64,000 nt of DNA, taken from contig CM030710.1 in assembly GCA_017979445.1 (NCBI GenBank), forward strand, positions 11,642,248-11,706,247, given 5' to 3'. Under the pieces are notes generated by a model. That model ran no database searches, was not told where the DNA came from, and worked only from the letters and a program-made list of their open reading frames with translations. The position numbers and the translations under genes were made by a program. The DNA comes from Akebia trifoliata. Taxonomy: Eukaryota > Streptophyta > Magnoliopsida > Ranunculales > Lardizabalaceae. Below are positions 13,101-28,100 of this stretch, piece after piece. Every line of letters starts with the position of its first letter. Position 1 is the stretch's first letter.

Positions 13101-16100
13101 GAGAAGTTTTTGCTGCTCGGCTTATTATGGAATGAAATCTTGTGCTATTTTGTGATCGTGGGAGTTATTTGTGGTCTTCAATGATGGTTTCAGGTTTATT
13201 TGTGAATGTGTAAGTTGCGCATATGCTATTTGATGAATGTGGGGTGTGCTTGAGTTTGTGTTTTCTCAAATCTGGAATATTAATCTGTTGGTGTGTGAAG
13301 CATAAAGAATAAGTCTAATGTGATGATACCATCTGATTTCTCTAGTGTTTAGATGACATCTATCAAGTTGAATGGTAATAATTATATTCCTTGTTCTAAA
13401 TCAGTTGAAGTTTTCCTCACTGCCAAAGGGAAATTGAAGTATTTGAAGGATGATCGGTTTAAACCTGACTCTCATAAGTATTCAGAATGGGTTTTGGAGA
13501 ATGCTCAAATTATGGCTTGGTTATGGAGATTTGGACTCAAGCATCCAAGATGTATTTTGGAGAGAATAATATTTCACGGATTATCAGTTAGTATAGGAGT
13601 ATTTTACTTTGCTGCAAGGTGATAAGAGTCTAACTGATTATTTTTCAACCCTAAAAAATGTTTGGAATGACTCAATGTTTATCGGTCTCTCCCTATTGAT
13701 TTAGAGATATAACACAGACAAAGAAAAGATCTTGATGTTGCTCACTTTCTTTCTGGACTTAAACCAAAATTTAAACCTATGAAATCTCAGATTTTAAGAA
13801 GTCAAGAGATTCCATCCATAACTAAAGTGTTTGCTAGGTTATAGGGGTTGCAATAAGTGATTGTAGTAATGTTGTATCTTCGAACACAAATCAATCAGCT
13901 TTAGTTGTTGCTGGAGGTTTATGATGTGGTAGTGGACATGGAGGGTGTGATTCAAGGGGGGTCATGGTCGTGGATGCGAGGGACCACCTAAGTGTACTAA
14001 TTGTGGTTTGGATGGTCACATAGTTGATTTGGGATTGACATGGTAAGCCCACAACTTGGGCTAACCAGGCATCTTATGAAGAAATTCCCACTAATACTAC
14101 TCAATCTCAGCCAATTGCACCAAGTCCTATATCTGAGATAGTAACTATTTCCTGTGAAGAATATGCTAAATTGGTTCAGCCGCATACCTCTGTTGCATCC
14201 TCCTCCAACACTACTACTCTAGCGCACTTTGGTAAAGCATGTGTGGCCTATCAGATTATTTGTTTCTTCTTCTTGGATCATTGATTGTGGTGCTTCATAT
14301 CATATGACAGGTTCCTTGGGTATGTTTTCGTCCTTTAAGTGTTCTTCATTTGCCCAGTTTGTTACCCTTGCTGATGACACTTCTTCTGAAGTGTTTGATC
14401 TATTACTTCCTAGTCTTTCTTTATTGTTGTCTTCCGTTTTGTATGTCCTTAAATTTCCTTTTAGTTTGATGTCTGTGAGTAAGTTAACTAAAGCCCTTAC
14501 TTGCTTAGTTACATTTTATCCCTTTTCCTGATTTTTCAGGATCTAAAGATGAAGAAGACGATTGGTGGGGGGCATGAATCTTGTGGTCTCTATTATCTAG
14601 ATGGTGCTGGAGGTTCAATTGCTCTTCAATCATCTCTTACACTACATCAGTGGCACTACACGCTTGGTCACCCTTCTCTGTGATCTTTGAAAAAGATGGC
14701 TCCCAATTTGAGTCATGTTTCTAGTTTATATTGTGAGTTAAGTAAACATCACCATGTCTCTTATCTATCTAGAATAATTCCTCGTGTGTCTAGTCCTTTT
14801 AATTTAGTACATTTTGATGTCTGGGTCCTATTAGAGTTACCTCCAGAGTGGGTTTTTGTTATTTTGTTATCTTTGTAGATGATTTTTCAAGAATGACATG
14901 GCTCTATTTAATGAAGAATCTTTTTGAATTGTTTTCCATATTTCATTTATTTTATGCTAAGATTAGAAATTAATTTAGTGTATCTCTGAAAATATTTTGT
15001 TCTGATAATTCTAAATAATATGATAAGGAGTTATTATCCACTTATTGTGCATTTCAAGGAATTATTCATCAGACATTTTGTTAATATACCCCTCAACAGA
15101 ATGGGGTTGCTGAAAGAAAAAATCGCCATTTATTGGAAGTTGCTCATTCTCTTTTATTTTAGATGAATGTTCCTAAACCATATTGGAGTGATGTTGTTCT
15201 TACTGCTTGTCATCTTATTTATAGAATGCCTATGTTAGTTCTTGATGGTCGTTCTCCTCATTCTATTCTTTTTCCAGATTCTTCATTGTTTACCTTGCCT
15301 CCACGTACTTTTGGTTGTGTGTTTTGTTCAATGATTGCAACTTGGCTTTGATAAACTGGATTCATGTGCTATCAAGTGCATCTTTTTGGGCTACTTTTGG
15401 ACTCAAAAAGGTTATCAATATTATGATCTGTTGAATAATTATGTTTTATTAGGTATTTTAGTATTTGTCCTTTTTAGTCTTTTCCACTTATTATATTATG
15501 TAATTTCTTTAAAGCCTAATTAAGGCTAATTAATTAATAATCAATTTAAAATCTTCTTAATTCAACTTGGTATCAGAGCCTCTATTGTCCTCCTCTCTGT
15601 GACAACTTCCGTCAATCCTCGTCTCCATTAAAACTACTTCCACTACACCTCTCGCGCTCGATTACCATCTCACCCCTACATGGGTTCTTCCTACTCCTTA
15701 ATCGCACCATGTGATAAGGTTCTTTTTTCTTCAGACCTTTGTGAAGGGCTGTAGGCAATAATAGAGTTGCTGTATGGTGAGGTTGCAACAATAGTAGGGC
15801 TGTTGTTTGATAACCAACAGAGGCATGCACTGTCGCAATTGCTTGTTGAAGATTGTAGCAACAATAGAGTATTGTTTTTTAGTTAGAATAGGTCAGGTGA
15901 AACCTATTTGGCCATCGTGGAGTGTCGCAACCCCCTATTAAGAGTCGTAGCAATAGAAGCAGAGCCTTGCGACAAGTTTTTTGGACAGAACAGGGTTAGA
16001 CGACACCTGTTTGCTGAGAATTGAGGCAAACGTCTCATTGTTTGACCTCCACAGAGGCTTACGACACAACAGGTTGTTGTTTTGAAGTAGGCGACACGTG

Positions 16101-19100
16101 TTTTTGATCTCCACAGAGGTTCGCGATACAGTAGGTTGCTGTTTTGAAGCCTGCGATCATAATAGTTTTGTTATTTGAGGGTGATAACTTTTTTGAACAT
16201 CTACAGAGGCTTGCGATCATAGTAGGGTGCTGTTTGGGGCTGTTCTCATTGCAGTGTTGCTTTTTGGTGCCTTACGATTGAGCTAATGACTACTCGGGTC
16301 ATCCACAACTGTGTTTGATCACCTTTCACGCTTCTTACGATCGTGCATTGTCACCTTTAGGGTGCTGCGATCAGTTTCTCTTTGAGAGCCGTCCCCTCGT
16401 TTTATTTGAACTCTCTTCAAACAAAAACACGACTCTTTGATGGCCTTCGATACATCCTCTTCCTTGATCAACGGTAATAGTAATGGATCAAATGGTTTTC
16501 ATTCTCATTCAATTGACTTTCTAGGCATTCAAATTACCATTGTGAAATTAGATGGTCCTAATTATTTTCTTAGGGCCCGATTGGTTAAAATGTTCATTGG
16601 TGGAAAAGGAAAGATGGGTTACCTCACAAGGACAGACAAACAACCTGCACAAAATGACACTTTTTACTCCCACTGGTTTGCTAATAATTCTGTGGTCTAT
16701 TCTTGGTTGGTTACATCTATGCAACCACACATAGCGGCTAGTTTTATATTCTTCTCAACAGCAAAACAGATATGGGATTCTACAAAGAGTATTTACTCGC
16801 AACGTCAAAACAACGACTAGATCTTTAACTTAGAGCGTGAGATTTCCTGCCTTTCGCAAGGTGACTCCTTAGTCATTACCTATATATCACAGCTACGTGT
16901 TCGGTGGGAAGAGTTGACTTTCTATTCTTTGTCCTATGCTTGGAATGACTCTCTTGATGAGGCATTATATGTGTTAATTTTGGATAAGAATCTAGTTTTT
17001 TAGTTTCTAGCTGGTCTCCGAGATGAGTTCGAGTATGCGAGAATTCATTTATTGGGTATGGATCCTTTTTTGTCCCTATAGATTGCATATTCTTATCTCT
17101 TGGCTGATGAGATTTGTCGCACAGCTATCTTACCTCATTTTTCAAGAGACCACTGCGCTATGCTTGCTTGCTTACCTTCTCCACAGCTTCCGAGTTGGTC
17201 TCTGCCTACCCATCAACAACATAAGTGTGATCATTGTGGAAAGTTGGGTCACGTGAAAGCTTATTGTTATGCGCTTCATGGTCGTCCTAATCAGCAACGT
17301 AAACAGTCTCAACAATCTTTAGCTGATGTAGTCTCTTAGCCGATTACTGATCCAGCACCTCCTTCAGCTATTACCTCATCGAATTTGGTATCTCTATCCT
17401 ACGCTGAGCTTGACAAGTTCAGGAAATTCTTCAATCAGATGGAGACTTCAGTTCAGCCGATCTCTATTTTCGCTCACTCAGGTACTTTTGCATTTGCACA
17501 CAGTGTTTTCACTACTTTCTTACTGTGGATCATTGATTCTGGTGCCTTAGATAATATGACTGGTATGTTTTCCCTGTTCAAAATCAAGTATTATTCTGGT
17601 CATCACAAGGTTCGCCTGCTTGATGGTTTTTTGTCTTCTATAGCTGGTCAAGGTCATTTTCCTATTACACCTTTATCCTTAACTAATACACTTCATATTC
17701 CTCAACTTACTACTAACCTTCCATCTATTAGTAGCATTACCATAAATTTGAATTGCAGTGTAATTTTTTTTATCCCTTTTATTGTATCTTTTTGCATCTG
17801 GGGTCGAAGAAGACGATTGGCAGTAGATGTGAAGTGACTGTTTTGTTTCTCTTGGACATACCTGTTTCACCTAGCACCCATTCTGCTTCTCAGCTTAGTA
17901 GTAGTAGTTAGTCTAATAAGGCACTTGTAATGCGTTGGCACTTACGCTTACGCCATATTTCCTTTGAATATTTGAAACACATGTTTCCTGATTTATTTAA
18001 TAATTACAATTTGTTTGATTTTTCTTATAAAACTTGTCAATTAGCTAAACATATGCGTTCTCCTTACCTTATTAATATGAATACTACTGCATTTGCTATA
18101 TTTGACCTAATTTACTCTGATGTGTAGGGTTCTTCCCCTGTCAGATTCATTCTTGGTTTTCATTATTTTGTCTTATTCATTGATGGCTAGTCGTACCATT
18201 TGGGTCTATCTTATGAAACATAAGAGTGAAGTATATGGGATCTTCAAGCAATTTCTTATTATGGTTCATACCCAGTTTGTTTGTACCGTCAAGACTTTCC
18301 GCTCTGATCATGGTACTGAGTACACCTATAGTGAGGTATTAAAAATTTGTTTAGAGTTTGAATGTTAAGACCCCTCAACAGAATGATCGATTAGAACGGA
18401 AAAATCACCATATTTTGGAGTTAGCCCGTGCCCTCTCTGTTGGCATGAACGTGTCGCAATCCTATTGGGCCGATACAGTTCTTACTGTTATTTACCTTAT
18501 TAATCGGACTCTTTCCGAGTTTTTTAGTTTGTTACGCCTCTCTTTCAGTTCTATCCGGATCATTCCTTATTTCCACTTCCTTCGCATGTATTTGGGTGCG
18601 TTTACTTTATTCAAATTCTTGACCAAACTCATACTAAATTTGACCTTAAGGCTGTAAAATGTATCTTTTTGGGTTATATCTCTACCCAGAAAGGATACAG
18701 TGAAAAAACGATGGAGAGAAAAAGTTTAATTTTTTCATTAATCCTAATTAGGCTTTAAAGTGAAATTACAAAGACTAATAAATGGAAAAGACAAAAAAGG
18801 ACAAAAGACTAAAATTCTAATAAAATAGAATTATTCAACATTCCCCCTCAAGTTGGTGCATGGATATCAACAACGCCCAACTTGGACAAGACACCTTCAA
18901 AGGTGGTTTTACTAACACTTTTAGTAAGAATATCGGCGAGTTGTTGAGATGTCGGAACAAACGGAGTACAAATTTGCCCAGAAATAATCTTCTCTCTAAT
19001 GAAATGTCGATCAACTTCGATATGCTTCGTTCTGTCATGCTGAACTGGATTTGTTGCTATGTTAATGGCTGATTTATTATCACAATATAGTGAAAAAGGT

Positions 19101-22100
19101 GCTGTTATGGGAAGACACAATTCAGTTAATAAGGTCTTGAGCCACAACAACTCACACACTCCAAGTGCCATAGCTCTGTACTCTGACTTAGCACTGATCG
19201 AGAAATCACATCATGCTTTTTACTACGCCAAATTACCAAGTTACCACCAACTTTAGTACAGTACCCCGAAGTAGATCGTCTATCAGTCACTGACCCAGTA
19301 TAATCGGCATCTGTTCACGCTTCAATGCGAAAATGACCATGATTACTAAACAAAATACCTCGACCAGGACATCCCTTAAGATATTTAAGGATGCGATAGA
19401 CAACATTAAGATGAGATGTTCGAGGGGAGTGCATAAACTGACTTATGACACTAACAACATAGGTAATGTTGGGGCGAGTCATAGACAAGTAGATCAATTT
19501 TCCCACAAAATGTTGATATTGGCCAATATCTGACAAACACTCCCCCTAAGAATCAGTCAACCTGTGATTCTGCTCGATAGGAGTATTAACGGGACGAGAA
19601 CCAAGTTGATCAGAGTCACTGAGTAAATCAAGGACAAATTTACGTTGAGAGATAAATATACCAGAGTTGGACCGTGCAACCTCAATACCCAAAAAATAGC
19701 GAAGATGGCCAAGGTCCTTAATCTCAAACTGACGTCCTAAGTAGGATTTGACCGCGGTAATGCCAGCACTATCATTTCCAGTAAGGACAATATCATCCAC
19801 ATAAACAATTAGAGCGACAGTTTTGCCCTTAGAGTGTCGCAAGAAAAGAGTATGATCAGCAGAACTCTGATGGAAACCAAACTGATGCATTGCCCTCGTA
19901 AAGCGCTCAGACTATGCGCGAGGAGACTGCTTCAATCCATAGAAAGAGCGACGAAGACGATAGACATGTGTAGGAGAAACAGGTGTGAGAAAACCAGGAG
20001 GTTGGACCATATAGACTTCTTCTTGAAGATCACCATTGAGAAATGCATTCTTGACATCTAACTGAAAGAGAGGCCACCCTTTGATTGCGGCAATAGAAAA
20101 AAGAACTCGAATGGTGGTCATCTTGGCAACTGGAGCAAATGTCTCCTGATAATCAATCCCATAAGTCTAAGCATAGCCCTTTGCCATTAGACGGGCCTTA
20201 TAACGAGCAATAGAACCATCAGGATTATACTTAAGGGTGAAAACCCAGTGACATCCCACAGCCTTCCTCCCAGGCGGAAGATGAACAAGTTCCCAAGTCT
20301 GAGTCTTTTCAAGAGCAGTCAACTCATCAATCATAGCAGCTCGCCACTCAGGATGGGTAATAGCATCTGTAACAGTATTAGGAGGAGAAACAGTGGAAAC
20401 AGAAGCAAGAAAGCTCCGATAGGAGGGTGAGAGAGTAGAATCAGATATGTAATTAGAAATAGGATAAGTACAAGTGCGCTTACCCTTGCGAGTGGCAATA
20501 GGACGATCATCACAAGGAACAGTAGGAGGCGGAGTTGGAGGCGAGGAAGCGCGTTGGTCTGGCATAGAAGTGATGGTCGTATTGCGTGGTTGCCGAAAGT
20601 AAACCTGCAAAGACAGAGGTGACGAGCTGACAGGGGGTGAAGAAGGAGGAACAGGCATGAGAATAGGAAATAATAAGGGAGAGAGATCATTATTAGGGGA
20701 ATGTAGAGGAAACCACTCGGACTGAATATCAATTGACCCATTGTAGTATGAGATATGCTCAAAGAAGGAAATATCCAGAGAGATGAAATGCCTTCGAGAA
20801 GGAGGATGATAACAGTGGTATCCTTTCTGGGTAGAAGAATAACAAAAAAAAAATACATTTAACGATTTTTGGGTCAAGTTTAGTACGAGTTTGGTCAAGA
20901 ATTTGAACAAAGCAGACGCACCCAAACACACGTGGAGGAATTGGAAATAAAGGGCAATCCGGATGGAGCTTAGAAAAGGGCGTGGCAAACTTAAGAACCC
21001 GAGAGGGAGTCCGATTAATAATATAAATAGCAGTAAGAACTGCATCGGCCTAATAGGATTGTGACACGTTCATGCCAATAGAGAGGGCGTGAGCTAACTC
21101 CAGAATATGACGATTTTTCCTTTTGGATCGACAATTTTGTTGAGAAGTCTTAACATTGGACATTTGGTGCTCAATGCCAGAATCTAAACAAAGTTTTAAA
21201 ACCTCACTATAAGTGTACTTAGTAGCATGCTCAGAACGGAATGTCTTAACGGTATGACCAAACTGGGTATGAACCATAGGAAGAAATTGCTTGAAGATCT
21301 CATAAACTTCACTCTTGTATTTCATAAGATAGACCCAAGTAATGCGACTGTGGTCATCGATAAACAAGACAAAATAACAAAAACCTATAATGGACGTAAT
21401 GGGGGAAGGACCCCACACATCAGAGTGAATTAGGTCAAACATAGCAGGTGCAGTAGTATTCATACTAATAGGATAATGAGAACGCACATGTTTAGGTAAT
21501 TGACAAGTTTCACATGAAAAATCAAGTAAATTGTTATTATGAAATAAATCGGGAAACATGTGTTTCAAATATCCAAAAGAAATATGACCTAAGCGTAAGT
21601 GCCAACGCATTACAAGAGCCTTATTAGACTGACTATTACTAATACTACTAAGTTGAAAAACAGAATGAGTGCTAGGTGAACCGGGTGCATCCAAGATATA
21701 CAAGCCATTCACTTCACGTCTAATGCCAATTGTCTTCTTCGACCCCAGATCTTGAAAGACATAATGAGAGGGATAAAAAATTATACTGCAATTCAAATTT
21801 TTGGTAATGCTACTAATAGATATGAAATTAGTAGTAAGTTGAGGAACATGCAGTGTATTAGTTAAGGATAAAGAAGGTCTAACAAAAAATTGACCTTGAC
21901 CAGCTATAGAGGACAAAGAACCATCAGCAAGGCGAACCTTGCGATGACCAAAACAAACGCTATAGGTTTGGAATAGGAGGACGTACTGGTCATATTATCT
22001 GAGGCACCAGAATCAATAATCCCTGGTGAGGAAATGGTGGAAACACTGTGTGCAGATGTAAATGTACCTAAGTGAGCGAAAATAGAGATTGGCTGAGATG

Positions 22101-25100
22101 AAGCCTCCATTTGATTGAAGAATTTCCTGAACTTGTCAAGCTCGGCTTGAGATAGAGATACCGAATCCGAAGAGGAGGTAGTAACTGAAGGAAGTGCTAG
22201 ATCAGTAGCCGGCTGAGAGACTACATGAGCTAAAGAGCGTTGAGACTGTTGACGTTTCTGATTAGGACGCCCATGAAGCGCATAACAACGGGCTTTTACG
22301 TGACCCAACTTTCCACTATGATCACACTTGTGTCGTTGACGTGTAGGCAGAGACACACTGGGAGGCTGTGGAGAAGGTAGGCGAGCAAGCATGGCGGAGT
22401 GGTCTCTTGAAGAATGAGGTAGGGCAGTTGTGTTACGACTCTCATCAGCCAATACATAAGAATACGCAGTCTGTAAGGACGGAAACGGATCCATACCCAA
22501 TAAGTGAACTCTCGCATACTCAAACTCATCCCGGAGATCGGCTAGAAATTGAAAGTCTCGATTCTTATCCAGAATCGACGCATATAATCCCTCATCAGAA
22601 GGGTCCTTTCACGCATAGGACGAGGAATAGAAAGTCAACTCTTCCCATCGAGCACGAAGTTGTGATATGTATGTAGTGACTGAAGAGTCACTTTGAGAGA
22701 GGCGGGAAATTTCACGCTCCAAGTTAAAAATGCGGACATTGTTTTGACGTTGCGAGTAGATGCTCTTAGCAGAATCCCATATTTGTTTTGCTGTTGTGGA
22801 GAACATAAGACCTGTTGCAATATGTGGTTGCATAGATGTAACTAACCAAGAACGGACCATAGAATCATTAGCAAACTAGTTGGAATAATTAGGGTCGGTC
22901 ATGCAGGTTGTTTGTCCATCCCTGTGAGGTAATCGATTTTTCCTTTTCCACCAATGAGTATTTCAACCGATCTTGCCCAAAGAAGATAATTGGGACCATC
23001 TAATTTTACTGTGGTAATTTAAATGCCTGGAAAGTCGGTCGAATTAGAGGGAAGACCACCTGAGCCATTACTATTACCAGTGATTGAGGAAGAAGACGCC
23101 TCGGAGGCCATCAAAGAGTAGATGTGCTTTGGTTTGAAGTGAGTTAAAAAAGAAACTGATTGTAGCACCCTAAAGGTGGCAATACACGATCGTAAGAGGC
23201 GTGGAAGATGATTAAATATTGTTGTAGGTGACCCGAACAGCCATCAAACCAATAGTGGGACACCAAGGAGTGGTTCTGCCGTTGTCGTAGGCCTCAACCA
23301 GGGGTCCAGTGGCTGTCACGTTCCCCAGAACTTCCCAAACAGCAACTTGCTGTTGTTGTGCCCTTCTAACAATGGACTGACAGCCAGAAAAAATAGCAAT
23401 TGTTGTTGCTATAGCCTCCTAAACAGCACCTGCTGTTGCTTGGTAGCCAGAAATAAATAGCATTATTGTTGCTACAGCCTCCTAAACAGCACCTGCTGTT
23501 GCCTGGCAGCCAGAAAAAAAATAGTACTGTTGTTGCTACAGCCTCCTAAACAGCATTTTCTGTTGCCACAGCCCAATAACCAACCAATAGCTTTTGCTGT
23601 AGCCCACCAGACATTCACCTACTGTTGCTGATAGGTTTAAGAAGGAAGAGGACTATGAGATTGTAGCAAGGAGGAAAGGATGGGAGAAGGGAGGGGATGA
23701 TGGAGCCTAGCTCTGATACCAAGTGAAAAAACGATAGAGAGAAAAAGTTTAATTCTTTCATTAACCCTAATTAGGCTTTAAAGTGAAATTACAAAGACTA
23801 ATAAATGGAAAAGACAAAAAAGGACAAAAGACAAATTTTAATAAAATAAAATTATTCAATAGATACTGTTGTTACTATCTTCCTTCTCGAAGGCGTTTCA
23901 TTTCTTGGGATGTTTTTTTAAGCATACTCCATACTGCAATGGGTCCGTTAGTATTTATTTTGAGTGGTTTCTCCTAGATTCCCTTGATGATGATCCCTCC
24001 CCCTTGTTATTTCCTCTTCCCATGTTTGTACCTCCTTCTCCATCCCTTGTCAGTTTGTTACCTTCTCCAATGCAGGTTTTTTCTCGGCAGCCACGCAATA
24101 CTACTATCACTCCTATGCCAGACCAGCTCGTTTCCTCGCTTCCAACTTCGCCTCCTTCTGTCCCTTGTGACGATCGTCCTATTGCCACTAGCAAGGGTAA
24201 GCATTCTTGTATTTATCCTATTTCTAATTATATACTTGATTCTGCCCTTTCACCCTCTTATCAGAGTTTTTTTGCTTCTATTTTCGTTGTTTTTCTTCTT
24301 AATATTGTTGCAGATTCTATTACTCATCCTGAGTGGTGAACAACTTGAAAAGACTCAGACTTGGAAACTTGTTTCTCTTCCATATGGAAGGAAGGTTGTA
24401 GGATGTCGCTGGATTTTCACCCTTAAGTATAATCCTGATGGTTCTATTACTTGTTATAAGGCACTTCTAATGGCAAAAGGTTATGCTTAGACCTAGAGAC
24501 ATTTGCTTCGGTTGCCAAAATGACTGCCATTCGAGTTTTCTTTTCTGTTGCCGCTATCAGAGGGTGGCTTCTCTTTCAATTAGATGTCAAGAATGCATTT
24601 CTCAATTGTGATCTTTAAGAAGTTTATATGGTCCAACCTCCTGGTTTTCTCACATCTGCTTTTTCTGCATATGTCTGTCGTCTTCGTTGTTATCTGATGA
24701 GACTATCGTTGTTCTTCTCACCGGAGTTAATAATAATCTTACTTTTACCTTACTTGTGGGGCAAGTAGGGGATCGAACCCAAGAGAAAGGAGGAATAGAG
24801 CTAAGTTAAGAAGATAAAATCCAAATTAACTAAAATGAATTAAAACTGTTTTTCTTTGTATTTTTGAACTTATAAGAAGATGTAAAATTGCTAGAAAATA
24901 AACTAAAGTAAATGAAATTAAAAGTAAGTAAACTTATGAATTAAAACACCATTGGAGGTGGATCTACATAAAACATGTTAATGAGCAATTCCTAGTCTTT
25001 AGCCTTTTTATAACTCAATCATAAGGACTTGGTGTTAGCTCCTTAGATCGGAAAGTTTTGCAAATAAAATGAAATAAGAGAACAAAAACAAAGTAGAATT

Positions 25101-28100
25101 CTTTGAAAACTTCTTACTACCAATTATCTAATTTAAGCATACTTTATCTTGATCTAATCTAAGCATAAAGTATCTATATTAAGAATAAAAGGTGCAAGAA
25201 ACTTAAAGAGAATTCATATGCATTTTAAATAAAAGAAAGACATAAAATTAGAAATAACACAAGAACTTGCTATAGGCTTTTCCACTCTCCAATGGAGGGG
25301 AACTTAGCCTAATGTTATTGCAAGAGAGGGAAGATAAGAGATGAAAGACCTTTTCTTCATTTCATGGAGAAAATTACAACTTCTTCTTCTTCTACTTCTT
25401 ACAAGACTATTTAACCAAAAGAAAATAACTAGAAAATGAAAATATAAAAAATAAGAGAATAGGCTAAGAGCCTTAGATTAAAGGAGTCTTGGATAAGAGA
25501 ACCAAGTTGGGACCCTTTCTCTAGAAATGAAGGCTCTATTTATAGAGAAAATGTGTGTAGAAGAGTCTAAAAGTAGCCTCCACTTTTCTTTGCACAAAAA
25601 GACAAAAGAGGAGAATATGAGTTAAGGATTAGGGCATTCCAAAGGATTAGGGCATTCCAAAGTGGGCCCAAATACTTTTGTCTTGAGATTTTGATTCCAA
25701 TTTGTTGATTTTCTGCACAAGAAACACACGTAATTAGATTTATCTAGTAAATGAATTTATTTATATATAATTAAGCCTAATTAACATGCAACGTGGTGAT
25801 TTGAGGCTTATCATGATTATTATCTTAATATGGATAAATAGGTACAAAAATCAAGATAAATATCCGAAAAATATGTGTATAATTGAGTGTTTGGAAACAC
25901 TCATCATTCTCTCTATGGACTGAAGTAGTCTCTTCGCGTATGGTCTAAATACTTTACTAGGGCAATGCATCAATTTGGTTTCCATAAGAGTTTTGCTGAT
26001 CACACCCTTTCTTGCGTTACTCCTCAGGCAAAACTGTCGCTCTGATTGTTTATGTGGATGATATTGTTTTTACTGGAGATGATAGTGTTGGCATTACCGA
26101 GGTAAAATCTTACTTAGGACGTCAATTTGAGATTAAGGGTCTTGGGCATTTTCGTTATTTTTTAGGTATTGAGGTTGCGCGGTCCCATTCTAGTATATTT
26201 ATCTCTGTGTAAATATGTCCTTGATTTACTCAGTGACTCTGATCATCTTGATTCTCGTCTCGCTAATACTTTTATTTAGCAGAATCACAGGTTGACTGAT
26301 ATTAAGGGTGAGTGTTTGTCAGAATATTGGCCAGTATTAGCATCTTATGGGATAATTGATCTACTAGTCTATGACATGCCTCGACATTGCCTATGCTGTT
26401 AGTGTTGTAAGTCAGTTTATGCACTTGCCTCGAACATCTCATCTTACTGTTGTCTATCGTATTTTTAGATATCTTTAAGGGATGTCTTGGTCGAGGTATT
26501 TTGTTCAGTAATAATTGTCGTCTTCGCGTTGAAGTATGAACAGATGCAGATTATACTGGTTCAATGACTGATAGACGGTCCACTTCTGGGTACTATATTA
26601 AAGTTGGTGGCAAATTGGTAATTTGGCGCAGTAAGAAGTAGGATGTGATTTCTTGGTCTAGTTCTGAGTCAGAATACAGAGATATGGTAATTGGAGTGTG
26701 TGAGTTGTTGTGGCTCAAGACCTTACTAACTGATTTGTGTCTTCTCGTGACAGTCCCGTTTTCACTATATTGTGATAATAAATCAACTATTAACATAGTA
26801 GCAAATCCGGTTCAGCATGACAGAACGAAACATATCGAAGTTAGTCGACATTTCATAAAAGAAAAAATTGTTTCTAGGCAGATTGGTACTCCTTAGGTTC
26901 CTACACCTCAACAACTTGTTGATATTCTTACTAAAGGTGTTAGCAAAATCGCTTTTGAAGGTGTCTTGTTTAAGTTGGGCGTTGTTGATATCCACGCACC
27001 AGCTTGAGAGGGAGTGTTGAATAATTATGTTTTTAGTAGGTGTTTTAGTCTTTTTGTCATTTTTAGTCTTTTTCACTTACTAGACTATGTAATCTTTTTA
27101 AAGTCTAATTAATGCTAATTAATTAATCATCAATTTAAAATCCTCTCAATTCAACTTGATCCTATTTCTAATAAGAACTTTGTTAGTGCGGACGTCACAA
27201 TTTTTAAAATAGTGCCTTACTTCAAGAGTGTTTCTTCAGAGGCAAGGTTAGATGATATTCTTTCAACTATTCCAATCCTAGTTGGTATTGATCAAGTTCC
27301 TGTGGTGCCAAAGCTCAAAACATATATTTGTAGGAAGATGCAATCAACGTTAAATACTCAAAATACCTAGAATCAGAGCCTCCTCCATCGTTTGTGCCTT
27401 CTGTGGATCCAAATGCTTCATCCCTAAATCTTCCTATTACCCAAAGGAAAGGTACTCGAACTTGCACCAAACATCCTATTTCTAGTTTTGTATCTGTTCA
27501 TCGTCTTTTTTCCTGTTTTTCATACCTTTGCTTTGTCTTTGTCTTCCATGCCTATTACTAACAATGTTCAGGAGTCTCTTACTCATTTTGGTTGGAAACA
27601 AGCTATGCTAGCAGAAATGGATGCTGTTCACACTAATGGTACATGGGAATTAGTTTATCTTCCTTTGGGAAAATGTTCACTTGGTTGTCGTTGGGTGTAT
27701 GTAGTCAAGTATTTGCCAGATGAATCCATTGAAAGATTGAAGCCTGTCTTGTTGCCTAAGGATATTCACAAACGTATGCATGGATTATTCTAAAACCTTC
27801 TCCCCTGTTGCAAAGATTACATCTGTTCGTGTTATTATTGCTATAACAGCTCACTTTCAATGGCTATTGTCTCAGTTAGATGTGAAAAATGCTTTCTTAC
27901 ATGGTCTATTACAAGAAGAAGTTTATATGGAGCAACCACCTAGGTTTGTTGCTTAGGGAGAGTCATTCGGTAAGGTGTGTAAATTGTAGAAAGCAATTTA
28001 TGGATTGAAACAGTCTCCTAGGGCATGGTTTGGGAGGTTCAGCGATGTTGTGAAATCTTTTGGACTGAAACAATGTCACTTGGATCATTCAGTCTTTGTT

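Larger units (their letters stand above)
18699..23861 (-). mobile_element. Element C: Copia element of B's own family, inserted in B in reverse
   Basis: LTRs at 18699-18840 and 23722-23861 differ by about six substitutions and one 2-bp indel (about 95% alike). TSD GATAC lies at 18694-18698 and 23862-23866. On the minus strand the LTR reads TGTTGAATAATTCTATTTTA, close to B's LTR start, and the proteins match B's nearly domain for domain. PBS complement GCTCTGATACCA is at 23710-23721. The polypurine tract (CTTGAGGGGGAA on the minus strand) abuts 18841. The 5' LTR terminus has changed TG to TA. It is the best preserved element in the window but still has several frame breaks. Confidence 0.93.
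15429..27156 (+). mobile_element. Element B: Ty1/Copia LTR retrotransposon nested in A
   Basis: LTRs of 139 and 142 bp (TGTTGAATAATTATG ... TTCAACT) are flanked by TSD TGATC (15424-15428 and 27157-27161). Removing B restores A's frame from 'GYQYYD' to '[12 protein letters not shown]'. PBS TGGTATCAGAGC (15568-15579) matches the initiator-Met site exactly. Polypurine tract GCTTGAGAGGGAG lies at 27002-27014. B is itself split by C (18699-23861) and D (24695-25906). Confidence 0.92.
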
